64,000 nucleotides of DNA from Solanum dulcamara (lineage: Eukaryota; Streptophyta; Magnoliopsida; Solanales; Solanaceae): the NCBI RefSeq assembly GCF_947179165.1, contig NC_077238.1:39609793-39673792 (forward strand). Direction: 5' to 3'. A model generated the notes under the pieces. It saw only the letters and a list, made by a program, of their open reading frames with translations, was not told the DNA's origin and made no database searches. Positions 10,466 to 21,677 of the stretch are shown piece by piece. Within the stretch, counting starts at the first letter, position 1. The number at the start of each line of letters is the position of its first letter. The position numbers and the translations under genes were made by a program.

Positions 10466-11487
10466 TTCTTCTTTTAAAAAAATCATGTTCAAGAAAAACC
10501 CAAAATCTCTAATTTGAAATCCAATTTTTTGAAGTTATATTCCAAAAATATTCAATGGGGATTGAAGAAAAGTGTTTGAAATACATTACCCAAGAATTTT
10601 TGTCGCAAAAACTTTGAAGAAATCGCCTAATCCGAGTTTAAGAACTCAAAAATGAAATAAATGACCCAAAATTCATTTTTGGGCTTCTCAGGTGTCACAA
10701 ACGCGATATGGGGTCGCTAAAGCGGAAATTCGCTTTCGTGAACCTGGTGAGTAAGCCCCCTCGCTTAAGCGATGGATCTATCTAAAGTGAAGGTTTTCTT
10801 TAGCGAACCTGGTCCGCTTAAGCGAACCCTGTACCAACACTAGAAAACTAAACAAGGTAAAAACTCAGGCATCTGATCGGACCCTCGAGATTTGTTCGGA
10901 ATTCCGTACACACAAATCACATATGCAACCCTAATAAATTCAAATTTTTAGAGTCAATTGAATCATTGTAATTCAAATTTGAGGTCTCCTTAATCCAGAA
11001 TCTGATAAGTCTCAACTAAACTAGTTTCGACACTTGAAATACACAAAATATCCACGGGACCTCTAAAAATTACAACGAAGCCTTTTTTAGCTTTAGAATC
11101 ACCCACTGAAACCATTGGCCATCAAAAATCCAATTCAAGCACTCGAACCCCAAATGTTGACCAAAGTCAAACTTGGATCAAACTTTAACTCAATTTCCAA
11201 CTTCAGACCTAAAATCCACGTTTCAACTCCAAATCTGACTCCGAAAACTCTCCTAGACCACTTTCCATATTCCAGAACTGATAGAATCAATGGAATTCCA
11301 TTCTGAGACTCAAAATTTAACAACTTAAGCCTTTAAAACTCATTTCTTTAGTAGAACCTCAACTTTTCACAAGATTCCCAAAAACCAACTTTTAGACCCA
11401 ACCAAAAAGTAACTCGGAGAAACTAATAGGAGGGGTAAAATTGTAATTTTGTCAGAAATATCGAAAATGACCTTCAGGGTCATTACA
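10466..11487 (-). mobile_element. 3' LTR (U3 part) of minus-strand LTR element
   Basis: Read on the minus strand, the LTR begins TGTAATGACCCTGAAGG at 11487. It is preceded by a purine-rich tract and a form of GTTCGAGGATGAACATG, a text common before gypsy 3' LTRs. It runs to the junction with the Tekay-like LTR fragment near 10466, so it is truncated. It holds a cluster of CGCTTAAGCG palindromes (10691-10825). No ORF of interest; the frames at 11115-11323 are chance frames. Confidence 0.7.
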
Positions 11488-13694
11488 TCACCCACCATTA
11501 AAAATCATGTTCATCCTCGAACATAAAGTAGAAGAAAGAAGGATACCCGACACTACCAAGAGTCGAAGGCATCACTTCCAAGATCAGTATTTGCATTTCC
11601 CAAGTGAACTCGTCCTTAGACCATATCATCAGAATCCACTATCAAACTAAACCTTCAAACCCAATTTCATGGATCTACCACTCAGGATAAATTTTTAAGT
11701 CACAGGCTAATCCATGGACCAAATCTGAACCAAAATACTCTAAACCACATGATAACAATCAGGAAAAATCCTTCATCACATAACCATAAGAGAACTTCTT
11801 GAACCAATACCTGCTAAAATCAAGGGTTGGCTTGAATCAGCCACCATCCACTCCTAGCACACTAACATTACAGATTCTAGCAGAACTCTATTCTCACAAC
11901 CAACTCATTCCACAAGCTTAGGTTATACAAATCTGATTCATAGACATCGGTTACTAAGAAAATCGATTTATCTAACCCAAAGAATGAAAGGATCAAGCAA
12001 ACATCTAGCCAAAGATATTCCCAAGCACACTGAACCTCAAGTCATACCATCAAACTTGCCAGATCAATCGTTGTGATTGTAACTAACCCTTTAGAGAGGT
12101 AGAACTATGCCCAATGGCTCCTCATATCTAATTACACGTAGCCAAAACAAGAGCTCAATGACAAGGTGTACCATAAGACTGTTAGTCACTACAAATATAT
12201 ATGGTGGCTGTTCTATAAGTTCTCATAAGCAAGGTGACGCTTGTAGAGTTTCCATAAACCCTCAACCGCCTCAAGGAAACACCAACACGCCATATTTGAA
12301 CTAATCGAACCTGCGCAAGCGTCTTACCTTACCAATAGGGCATAGATCGGTACATACGATCCACCACTAAGAATCCTCCACGAAAGTGAAAAAATGAATT
12401 GTCATAGACATGGAGTCATACTCCAAATCATGTTTGAAACAAAGTAGGTGTTCACAGAAGTGTGTAAAGGACAAAAGTCGAATAACACACGATATTCCTT
12501 CCATAGTGGCCATAGTACGCATTCCCATTTATTTAACTTCAAAATGAACCAGCCCGATCTCATAACAATCGTAGACATACTCAATATATCAACTTCCATA
12601 TACGTCTTATAGTACTCCACTAAAGCTAACACTCTCAATACTATCAGAACGTCATGATCACACCGATTAATTACTTTATTCCCAGACCGTTGCTAGTATC
12701 CAAGTCCTCTTAGCAACACATTATTGTCTCTAAATTTCAAATTATAGACCTCTCTCTTCCCATTTAAGCATCCTATGACAGTACAGGTCTCAACCAACTA
12801 TTAAAACTCCAAATTTTGAGTCTCATAGTACTTTTCTATTAAGATAAAACTATTGAATCACGATCAATATCAATTCCACACAATCTTACACTTACCCAAT
12901 TTCAACTACTATTCAACCATCATGTACATCATACCAAGCTTAGAGGAACCCTTCATTACCCCGATAATTTTGTATATTATGAACATATGACCCATGGAAT
13001 GCACCACAGTAGCCTGTGCAGTCCCATAAACAAAGTGGTATTAATCTTACTCAAAATCCTTAATAACCATGTAGAATTATATCTCATCTTATAGTGTATT
13101 CATTAGTCGCATACCATCATGTGAGAAATCCAGCACCATATAAAACACAAAATCTTTGATACCTTATTGTATGTCACCCAAACTAAAACCAAACCAAACC
13201 TTCAAAAAGTTATTAATGACCCATCATACAAACGTGCTGAATCAACCCACCTTGCATTGTCATATCTGAACTCAAAGTCTAAAACCCATACAACCTTTAA
13301 CTTTTAACTAAGGGATCTACACCTGAGGTCTTATTTCTTCACATTTCTTAGCTTGTATCCACCATGCAATATTGCCAAGACATTCAAACTCTTAACTCAT
13401 AGTCGTGACCCAATACCAAATACTTAAACTCTTTGACAAACCATACTCGTATTTCTTTCCTTAATTCATTTATCATCGTTATTTCTTAGAAAAACATCCA
13501 CAACATGTTACCTTTTACCTTAAATAAAACTTCTCAAATGAAGGATTCATCAAACACTTTTATAACCAAAAGTAATAAACTCCACAACTCGAACCATGCA
13601 CAAGTTCTTCCAAATACTCAACAATCAACACAAGCAATCCTTCCTTACTTTACCAATTTGTACCTTAACAAAAACCAACCACCATGAATGTAGA
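11488..13694 (-). mobile_element. Internal region of minus-strand LTR element, 3' half (non-coding)
   Basis: The minus-strand purine-rich tract TAATGGTGGGTGA (11488-11500) borders the LTR. The rest is A/C/T-rich on the plus strand, G-poor throughout, with no recognisable gag or pol motif in any frame. It continues at 24386 after the inserted Tekay-like element, as shown by the CTTAT duplication. The 78-aa minus frame at 12402-12638 matches nothing I know. Confidence 0.6.
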
Positions 13695-13699
13695 CTTAT
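13695..13699. repeat. Target-site duplication CTTAT, left copy
   Basis: CTTAT here and at 24381-24385 exactly bracket the Tekay-like element, a 5-bp duplication typical of Ty3/gypsy integration. Confidence 0.95.
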
Positions 13700-14256
13700 T
13701 GTTACACCCCACACTCCTAAGCTCGGAATGTCCCTTAAGTTTGTTAAAAGTTTTCATGTGAGCCTCATAAGATACGACACTATCAAGCAATTATATGAAG
13801 GGAGAGTGTGATACCCCATAGTAGGGAAGGTTGGAAATAGGGTTAAGAGAAGTTGGAAGGAGTTGGAGGCCAAGTAACGAGTCGTAGGACTCGACTTATC
13901 TACGTAAACTACTAATTTAGAAGTCTTACATACGTGAGTTATTTGATTATATACCAAGATTACGTATCAAGTATTTCATAGGCTCTTAAAGTGAGACGAG
14001 ATTATAAACGAGATTACAAACCCACGAGGAAGAGAAAAAAAGACGCGTGGCAGCCAATGAGGGAGTAAGACGTGGTAGAACCTCAAGCAAGTAGGTGGCC
14101 CACCTGCTTGGGGCCAAGTAGGTGACCCACCTGCTTGGGGAAGGTGGGCCCCACTGCCACGTGGCAGCCCCTAATTGGCAGCATGTATGTGTTGGCCCAA
14201 TGGGGGATGAACACGTGTCACCTTTAGGGGATGACACATGTCACCCCCCTAGGCAG

Positions 14257-14267
14257 CATATATATAC
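14257..14267 (+). promoter_or_regulatory. TATA box of the Tekay-like LTR
   Basis: GCATATATATA is conserved at the same place in the 3' LTR (about 22276). It lies about 100 bp after the 27-bp repeats. It is the best candidate for the Pol II core promoter. Confidence 0.6.
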
Positions 14268-15999
14268 ATATTATATGACTCATAAGTCATTTAATTGCTC
14301 ACAACATCAGCCAAACAGACCAAAAATGTTAGAACAAAAAGGAAAAAAAAGTGTCGGCCTAAGGGAGAAAAAAATAGGTAAGTCCCAATTTTTTTCCGTG
14401 TATTAATTATCTAGGGTATACCACAATGATACGGAGGTATTAATATTATAAAATCATGGTTTGGGGCAGCAAAAAATGGACAGCAAGCAGCCACGACGTT
14501 TTAATTACGTTAGAAGAGTTTCCGAGGCAAGTTTCGGCTAGTTTTGGCCAATTTTGGGAAAGGTAAGTTCTTTGATTCCAATTTCAAGTTTATGGTGTTG
14601 TCATAGAGTGTGTTACACATATTGTTTGTTGCTGGAAGCATGATAAAGTCGTAGGAATGATTGACATTAGCAACAAATCTAAATTGAAGTCGTTATAGCT
14701 AGATTAAAATCGAATAGTAGGTTGTGTTGTGATATGGTTGTGATGCTGCAGTTGCTGGTTGTTTGGTGTTATGTTGAGGTGATGGAAAATTCTCTTAAAT
14801 AGGTATGGGTTCTGCTGGTTGCAGCAACCCGACCCTCTATTTTGTATAATTAAAGATTTTGCAAAATGGAAACTAGAAACTCTATTTTGGTATCGTAGTT
14901 TCGAGCGAGTCGTTTGAAGTTTATGTTGTATATTGTGGATATGAATTGCTTAAACATATGCTGCAGGTTTTTGTTAATGGTTGGTTGTAGATATTAGGAG
15001 TGTAAGTGGAAATTCGGATAGGGCACATTATAGGGGAGGTGCTGCCCGATTTTTGTTAATGCCTTAACTAGTTAAGGAACTACTCGAGAAGGCGAGAGAG
15101 GGAATGAATGCTATGAATACTCGTGGGTAGTCTAAGTTGCTGAAAAGTCTAAGGTTGTTAATACTCGCATTACTTCTGTGTTAAATAGGTTTCGAGGGCA
15201 ACGACGTGAACACAAATAAGGGGAGCCCATAAGAGGTATGTGAAGCCTATCCCTTCTCTTCTTTTGGCATGTCGTAGAGGTAAGTAAAAAGTGATATACT
15301 CTCTAAAGTGATTCCATTCCTAAGGGTCTTTTATTCAGTTTTGAATGTTGAACTTTTATGATAGTTAAGCTACTTTCCTTGAATCTTTTACATACTGAGG
15401 ACTTAATGAATATACAGACTCCTAGTCATAGGACTATATGAAGGCAAGTGCTCCGAAGTTCTTAAATGGTTAGCATTACTTTAGTATACGTCTAGGGACC
15501 TCGAGATGCTAATTAATGTAGCCCCTAATAGCATTTAGAGTGCAACTAAGATGACTATACTATTACTCAAATCCTTAGACGATAGCTTAGTCCTCTTATA
15601 CAGTCAAGTCTCTGATGTCAATTTAAATTGCATATAGTTACTCACGACTCTACTCATGTATACTGTAACACTTCTTTCACCAAGTCTTGGTCGGGAATAG
15701 TAATCACGCATAATTCATTACATTATTCACCGAGCCCCTCACAAGAGGGCCGGGATACGTATGTATAAATATATATATGGTGATGGGTTGTAATAAGGCG
15801 CTGATGGTACGAGAGTATGATCATCTTACAAATGTATTCACTGGACCCCTGATAGGGCCGGCTATATGATATAATTTGAGCATGCATCCTTTTGTGGTTC
15901 ATAGAGTACAGGTACAGAGGCTTCTTTTATGATATACTTTATCCCTTGCCTTTCTGTTTCTAATATGCTTCCAGTTATGTCATGCTACACTTTACATAC

Positions 16000-16038
16000 T
16001 CAGTACATATGTTGTACTGACCCCCTTTCTTCGGGGGG
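16000..16038. repeat. LTR palindrome AGTAC and adjacent C5/G5 hairpin
   Basis: TCAGTACA-tatgt-TGTACTGA (8-bp arms) is followed directly by CCCCC-tttcttc-GGGGG. The same pair, in reverse orientation, recurs in the minus-strand LTRs at 37851-37891, 56190-56226 and 63355-63395. In the 3' LTR (about 24020-24058) the palindrome arms are shortened by a mutation. Its role is unknown; an RNA structure near the transcript ends is one idea. Confidence 0.75.
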
Positions 16039-16544
16039 CTGCGTTCATACCCGCAGGTACAGATATACAGCTTGGGGATCCGTTAGCATAGGAGTCCCAC
16101 TCAGCAGTCCAGAAGTGTTCCTTTGTGTAGGAGCCTAGTTTTGGTACCGAATTTTGATGTATATATTTTTGTTCTCGGGTATGGCGGGGGCCCTGTCCCG
16201 CCTTATGTTACTGTTCTTCTTACTCTTAGAGGTCTGTGGATACAGATGTGGGTTGTATGTGTACGTGGGTTGTATATGAGTTTCTTATGTATGTACGTAC
16301 AACTATATTGATATGACTTATGATTTTGGGCATTCCCTATGTCGCGGCAGCCTTATCGGCTCGTGTATATGTGTATTATGAAACGACCCTATATGCTACT
16401 ACAGCTTGTCAGCTTGTATGTTTTCTTATCTATTAGTGCATTCTAAGTATAAATAGGAGACGAATTAGGTATAGTTTGCGAGGGTACACGTGTGTATCCA
16501 ATTCGGACACCCGTCATGGCCTACGGGGTGGGTCATGACAGAAG

Positions 16545-16556
16545 TGGTATCGGAAA
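16545..16556 (+). promoter_or_regulatory. Primer-binding site, initiator tRNA-Met type
   Basis: TGGTATCGGAAA lies four bases after the LTR end. The family text is TGGTATCAGAGC, complementary to the 3' end of initiator tRNA-Met. The mismatches fit decay after insertion. Confidence 0.8.
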
Positions 16557-16739
16557 AGTTCTTTCTTAGAGTGTCCACAGACCGTGTCTAGTAGAGGCTT
16601 ATTTATTGGTGTGTTGTGCACCACATCTATAAATAGGAGGCTACAGGACGTTTAGGATGTTGTCTTTCTTTTCTTAGATCGTGCAATAGAGTTATGTCTT
16701 AGGATGACCTTTCACTAACCTACCATTGTGTTTGCAGTA

Positions 16740-17960
16740 ATGCCTCTAAGGAGAGTAATAATTGCCCAGAAGGGCAAGGCAGCAACGGGGGAAACCAATC
16801 ATACCCCGAGAGTTACTAGGGCTTGTGCCTAATCTATGCCAAGGGTTCTACCTCAGTCGGCGAGTTCTACTACGCCGTCACCTCTAGAGGAGGTTAGGGC
16901 AGCGGCAGCTGTAGACCCTGAATCTCTAGTATAAGAGCCTCCAGCCCTACAGCACGGGGCATAAGACAGGGCTATGAGAGATACAGTGCAGTTGCTGACT
17001 GGACTGATGGCAGGACAAGCTTGGAGGATGATGCCAATAGACAAGATAGTTTGAGGGTCCGTGATTTCCTAGCCTGTAACCCTCCAGAGTTTCATGGATC
17101 AAGACCTACAGAGGATCCACAGGAATTCATTCAACAAATGCAGCGTACACTATGAATCATTAGGGCTTCGGAGACTGAGTCAGTTGAATTGACCTCCTAT
17201 CGGCTGCGTGATGTGGCCGCTAATTGGCACGAGTCTTGGGAATTATCGAAGGGCAAGGGTGCTTCTCTAGCTGCATGGAATGAATTTACGGAAGCCTTTG
17301 TTAGCCACTTTCTGCTTCTAGAAATGAGACGAGCCAGGGTCGATAAATTCCTATAGTTGAAGCAGAATGACAGGAATGTTCGAGACTATAGCCTCGAGTT
17401 TGACTTATTGGCGAGGCATGCCCCCACAGTAGTAGCGGATATGGCAGATAGGGTGTACCATTATGTGATGGGATTGGACCTTTATTTGGTCAATATTTGT
17501 ATGGCCATGGTTTTCCAGCCCGGAATGGATATCGCTTGGGTACAAGCATATGCCCAAGGGGTAGAGGAGCGACATAAAAGGCGTCAGCCCGACAGAGGGT
17601 TGGATAGAAGTCAGTCTAAGAGGGCTAGGTCAGCTGGTTATCCGAGGGAAATTTGAAGCAGGTGGTTCTAGCAGTTCGGTAGATATCCCTCCCAGCCAGC
17701 TCGGAGTGCACCTTTACCGGTTCATGTGGAAGATTTGAGAGCACCAGGTATTCAGGCGCTGGTCAAAGCTCCAGAGCTTCAGGTACACAGGTGAACCAAA
17801 GTTCTCGATAGTCAAGACCACCGATGCCCCAGTGTCCCCACTGTAATAAACCTCATTCTGGAGAATGTCGCTAGATAACAAGTGCTTGTTTTGCTTGTGG
17901 CCGCCAAGGCCATATTTCGAGGCAATGTCCATTTAAAACTACTCCAAGTGGTGCAGCTCT
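16740..17960 (+). pseudogene. Tekay-like Gag with zinc knuckles
   Basis: The ATG at 16740-16742 starts MPLRRVIIAQKGKAATG. Further on come ARHAPTVVADMADRVYHYVMGL (capsid region, 17357-17656) and CFACGRQGHISRQC (17887-17928), a CX2CX4HX4C zinc knuckle that binds genomic RNA. A second CPHC...C cluster precedes it. Gag assembles the virus-like particle. At least seven stops and frameshifts break it, for example in the CA*SMP and LV*EPP segments. A strong 3' splice-site-like text (CTAAC...TTTGCAG) ends three bases before the ATG. Confidence 0.85.
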
Positions 17961-18700
17961 GCCAACTGGGTCAGTTGCGGGTTCTTTTTCTTCTATGGCT
18001 ATGCTCTTGATGGGGCGGGGTATGCAGACACCAGCAGTCCATGGTAGAGGCCGTGGTGGAGCTTCCAATTCTAGCGGCCCTTCTAATTGTATATATGCTT
18101 TGGCCAGTAGACAGGACCAGGAGGCATCACCAACTATGGTCACAGGTACAGTATTGATCTTTTCTCGGGACGTATATGCGTTGATGGATCTAGGCTCTAC
18201 TTTGTTATATATATATCTCCTTTTGTTGCTAGTAGACTTGGAATTAAACCTGAGTTAATAGAATCGTTTGAGGCGGCTACACCGGTAGGGGACTCGATTG
18301 TGGTAAAACAGGTATATAGAAATTGCCCGGTAAATATATATAGTCATCGTACCTTGGCTGATTTGATAGAGTTAGATATGATGGAGTTTGATGTTATTAT
18401 GGGTATGGATTGGTTAGCTTCTTATCATGCCAACGTAGATTGTAGAAATAAAGTGGTTTGGTTCCAGTTCCCAGATGAATCAATTGTTGAGTGGTTAGGA
18501 AACACAGCATCACCAAAGGGTAAATTTATTTCATACCTTAAGGCGAGGAAAATGATTAGAAAAGGATATATTTACCATTAGTTCGTGTGCATGATCTGGA
18601 AGCAGAGGTGCCAACTTTTTAGTCAGTGCCTGTGGTTAATGAATATCTAGATGTGTTCCCGGATAAACTCCCAGGTCTTCCTCCTGAACGGGAGATAGGT
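17961..18700 (+). pseudogene. Tekay-like aspartic protease region
   Basis: The frame 17995-18258 encodes DVYALMDLGSTLLYI. The expected active-site text is D(S/T)GA(T/S)HSFI; here it reads DLGST, Asp codon at 18187. After a frameshift, 18300-18581 gives DLIELDMMEFDVIMGMDWL and KFISYLKARKMI, the typical end of plant gypsy protease. The enzyme cleaves Gag-Pol. The Ser-to-Leu change in the DSG motif and the frameshift would inactivate it. Confidence 0.85.
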
Positions 18701-18711
18701 TCACTATAGAT

Positions 18712-19590
18712 GTGCTATCAGATAATCAGCCTATTTCTATTCTTCCATATAGAGTGGCGCCCGTAAAGTTAAAAGAGTTAAAGGAACAACTGAAAGACTT
18801 GCTGGAAAAAGGCTTCATTAGGCCCAGCACATCACCATGGGAAGCACCGGTACTATTTGTGAAGAAGAAAGACGGGTTATTGCAGATGTACATTGACTAC
18901 AAGCAGCTGAATAAGGTAACAATTAAGAACAGATATCCCCTCCCCAGGATTGATGATTTGTTTGACCAGTTGTAGGGTGCTTAGTGTTTTTTGAAGATAG
19001 ACCTGCGGTCAGGCTATCATCAGGTGCGGGTAAGACAGACAGATATCCCAAAGACTGCATTCAAAACCCAGTACGGGCATTATGAGTTCAAAGTGATGTC
19101 TTTCGGGCTAACAAATGCCCTAGCGGTGTTTATGGATCTGATGAACCGAGTGTTCAAACCATTTCTATATTTGTTCGTGATTGTATTTATCGATGATATT
19201 CTGGTTTATTCACGATCAGAAAAGGAACATGCGGATCATTTGCGGGTGGTATTAGGAATACTCCAACACCAGAAATTATATGCTAAGTTTTCTAAATGTG
19301 AATTTTGGTTAACTTTAGTGGCTTTTCTGGGGCATATTATTGGGACTGATGGTATTCGCGTAGATACGCAGAAGATTGAGGCCGTGAAGGCTTGGCCAAG
19401 ACCCATAACCCCTACGGAGGTACGTAGCTTCTTGGGGTTAGCAGGGTAATATAGAAGGTTCGTGGAAAGGTTTGCTTCCATTTCGGCGCCTTTAACAAGA
19501 CTGACTCAAAAAGCGTCTAAGTTCCAATGGACTGATGCTTATGAACGAAGCTTCCAGTTACTAAAAGAAAAATTGACTACAGCTTCTATT
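18712..19590 (+). pseudogene. Tekay-like reverse transcriptase
   Basis: Conserved blocks appear in order: [73 protein letters not shown] and FIDDILVYS, with the FIDD catalytic pair at 19186-19197. Then come [19 protein letters not shown] and WTDAYERSFQLLKEKL. Stops include one in DQL*GA and one at LAG*YRRFVE; the first fits CAG to TAG. It copies RNA into DNA. Confidence 0.95.
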
Positions 19591-19599
19591 CTAACTTTT

Positions 19600-19992
19600 T
19601 CCTGACGGACCAAATGACTACGTTGTCTATTGTGATGCTTCCAGTGTTGGGTTAGGATGTGTGTTGATGCAGCATGGTAGAGTTATAGTGTACGCCTCCC
19701 GACAGCTCAGGAAGCACGAATAACGCATGATCTGGAATTAGCAGCGGTGATTCATGCCTTAAAAATATGGAGGCACTACTTATACGGCGTACATGTTGAT
19801 ATTTATACAGACCACAAAAGCCTCCAGTATATTTTTAAACAGAAAGAGCTAAACCTACGCCAAAGAAGGTGGCTGGAATTGCTGAAGGACTATGACGTCG
19901 ACATATTATACCAACCAGGGAAGGAAAATGTGGTGGAAGACGCACTCAACTGTAAATCAATGGGTAGCTTGACATATATACAACCAGAATGA
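19600..19992 (+). pseudogene. Tekay-like RNase H
   Basis: [14 protein letters not shown] (first catalytic Asp) is followed after a frameshift by [40 protein letters not shown] and [20 protein letters not shown]. These are the classical gypsy RNase H motifs. The frame at 19747-19992 ends at a stop in PE*KAIA. Confidence 0.9.
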
Positions 19993-20199
19993 AAAGCGAT
20001 AGCCCGTGACATTTGCCAGCTCGCTAGTTTGGGAGTCCGCTTAGCTGATTCGAGTAGTAATGAGGTTTCTGTTCGAGGAGTTGCTGAATCCTCGATCATG
20101 GAAAAAGTAAAACAATGTCAGTACCAAGACCCTGTCCTAATACAGTATAGGGATAAAACTCTCCCAAAGGGAAAGACTTCATTTGAAATCACGGCTGGT

Positions 20200-21342
20200 G
20201 GGGTACTACGATATTAAGGCAGAGTCTGTGTACCAAAAGTTGTAGGGCTATGACAGCAAGTACTGGGAGAGGCACATTATGCCCATTATTCTATTCATCC
20301 AGGGTCAACTAAGATGTATCACAACCTCAAATGTTTATATTGGTGGGACGGTATGAAAAAGAATATAGCAGAGTTCGTAGCCCAATGCCCGAACTGCCAG
20401 CAAGTTAAAGTTGAACATTAAAAACTGAGTGGGCTACTACAGGAGATGGAGATTCCAACTTGGAAATAGGAAGCGATTAACATGGATTTCATTATTGGCT
20501 TACCTCGCACTCTCCGAAAATAGGATTCCATATGGGTTATCGTGGATAGGCTGACAAAATCAGCCCACTTCCTCCCAGTCAAGACCACATACTTAACCGA
20601 GGACTATGCAAAGTTGTACGTCAAGGAAATAGTACGACTTCATGGAGCTCCTACATCTATTTTTTCAGACAAGGGAGCCCAGTTCACAGCCCACTTTTGG
20701 TGGTCATTCCAGGAAGGCTTGGGAACACAGGTAAGCCTTAGCATAACATTTCATCCCCAAACTGATGGGCAGGCCGAACTCACTATTCAGATACTAGAGG
20801 ATATGTTACGAGCCTGCATAATTGACTTTAAAAGGAGCTGGGACGAACATGTATCACTTATTGAGTTTGCTTACAACAATAGCTATCACTCCAGTATCCA
20901 AATAGCGCCGTATGAAGCTTTATACGGCAAAAAGTGCAGGTCACCTATCGGTTGGTTCGATGTTGGCGAAATGCAACTAATGGGTCCAGACATAGTCCAA
21001 CAGGCGGTGGAAAAGGTAAAGCTTATTTGGGAAAGATTATTAGCTGCCCGGAGCCGACAGAAGTCATACGCAGACAGTCGACTCCGACCTTTGGAATTTC
21101 AAGTGGGCGAATGGGTGTTTTTGAAAGTGTCTCCCATAAAAAGAGTAATGAGGTTCGACAAGAAAGGAAAGTTGAGTTCGAGATATATTGGCCCTTACTT
21201 GATTCTTCGCCAAATAGGCAAGGTTGCCTACGAACTAGACTTGCCAGTAGACTTGGAAGCAGTACATCCAGTCTTTCATGTATCAATGTTTCGTAAGTGT
21301 GTTGGTGACCCATCCCGAGTACATCTCATCGATGACATCTAG
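20200..21342 (+). pseudogene. Tekay-like integrase
   Basis: An N-terminal HHCC zinc domain (AHYSIHPGSTKMYHNLK ... AQCPNCQQVKVEH, CPNC at 20386-20397) precedes the catalytic core. Catalytic residues are Asp 20485, Asp 20668 (SDKGAQF) and Glu 20776 (GQAEL), a D-D(35)E spacing. The longest open piece is 20542-21342 (266 aa) and reaches SRYIGPYLI, VAYELDLP and HPVFHVSMFRK. Stops such as EH*KLSG, TWK*EAI and LRK*DSI break the N-terminal part. It inserts the cDNA into the genome. Confidence 0.95.
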
Positions 21343-21545
21343 GTCACAGAAGAATTGGCCTATGAAGAAAAACCGATCGCCATCCTGGATTGGCAGATTA
21401 GAAAACTGCGGACTAAGGATGTAGCTTCGGTCAAGGTATTATGGTGAAATAGGAATCGTGAAGAAATGACCTGTAAAGCTGAAGAGGATATGAGACACAA
21501 GTATCCGTACCTATTCCCGATATTTACAGGTAATCCCAACTCCTG
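21343..21545 (+). pseudogene. Chromodomain-like C-terminal tail of the integrase
   Basis: After a stop at 21340-21342 (DDI*VTEELAYEE) the same frame continues EKPIAILDWQIRKLRTKDV, SVKVLW*NRN, EEMTCKAEEDMRHKYPYLF. This is the divergent chromodomain of the Tekay/Del clade, thought to bind heterochromatin marks and steer integration. The expected WK and EATWE residues are altered (W*NRN, EEMTCKAEE). Confidence 0.8.
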
Positions 21546-21663
21546 AAACTTGTATATTAATTATTTGATGAAGATATGTATGTTTTTAATGGAAACAAGT
21601 CTCCTTATAACCTATATGACGTCTTAAGGGAAGCTTTGTTTAACATTCGGGGATGAATGTTCT

Positions 21664-21677
21664 TAAGGGGGGAAGGA
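21664..21677 (+). promoter_or_regulatory. Polypurine tract of the Tekay-like element
   Basis: AAGGGGGGAAGGA directly precedes the TGTTACA start of the 3' LTR. About 25 bases before lies the text TTCGGGGATGAATGTTC that commonly precedes plant gypsy tracts. Confidence 0.85.

Larger units (their letters stand above)
13700..16540 (+). mobile_element. 5' LTR of the Tekay/Del-like element, 2841 bp
   Basis: The LTR starts TGTTACACCCC and ends GGTGGGTCATGACA. A TATA box (GCATATATATA, about 14257-14267) suggests U3 of about 600 bp and a very long R-U5 leader. It holds two 27-bp repeat units (14088-14140), one ACGAGTCGT palindrome (13876), three AG|GTAAGT donor-like sites, and the AGTAC palindrome at 16000-16020 next to a C5/G5 hairpin. 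It keeps a stretch of about 190 bp (about 16217-16405) that the 3' LTR lacks. Confidence 0.9.

Noticed and set aside
12402..12638. Minus-strand frame of 78 aa in the non-coding LTR element
   Set aside because: No recognisable domain and no neighbouring coding text in the same frame. Length is within chance for this composition.
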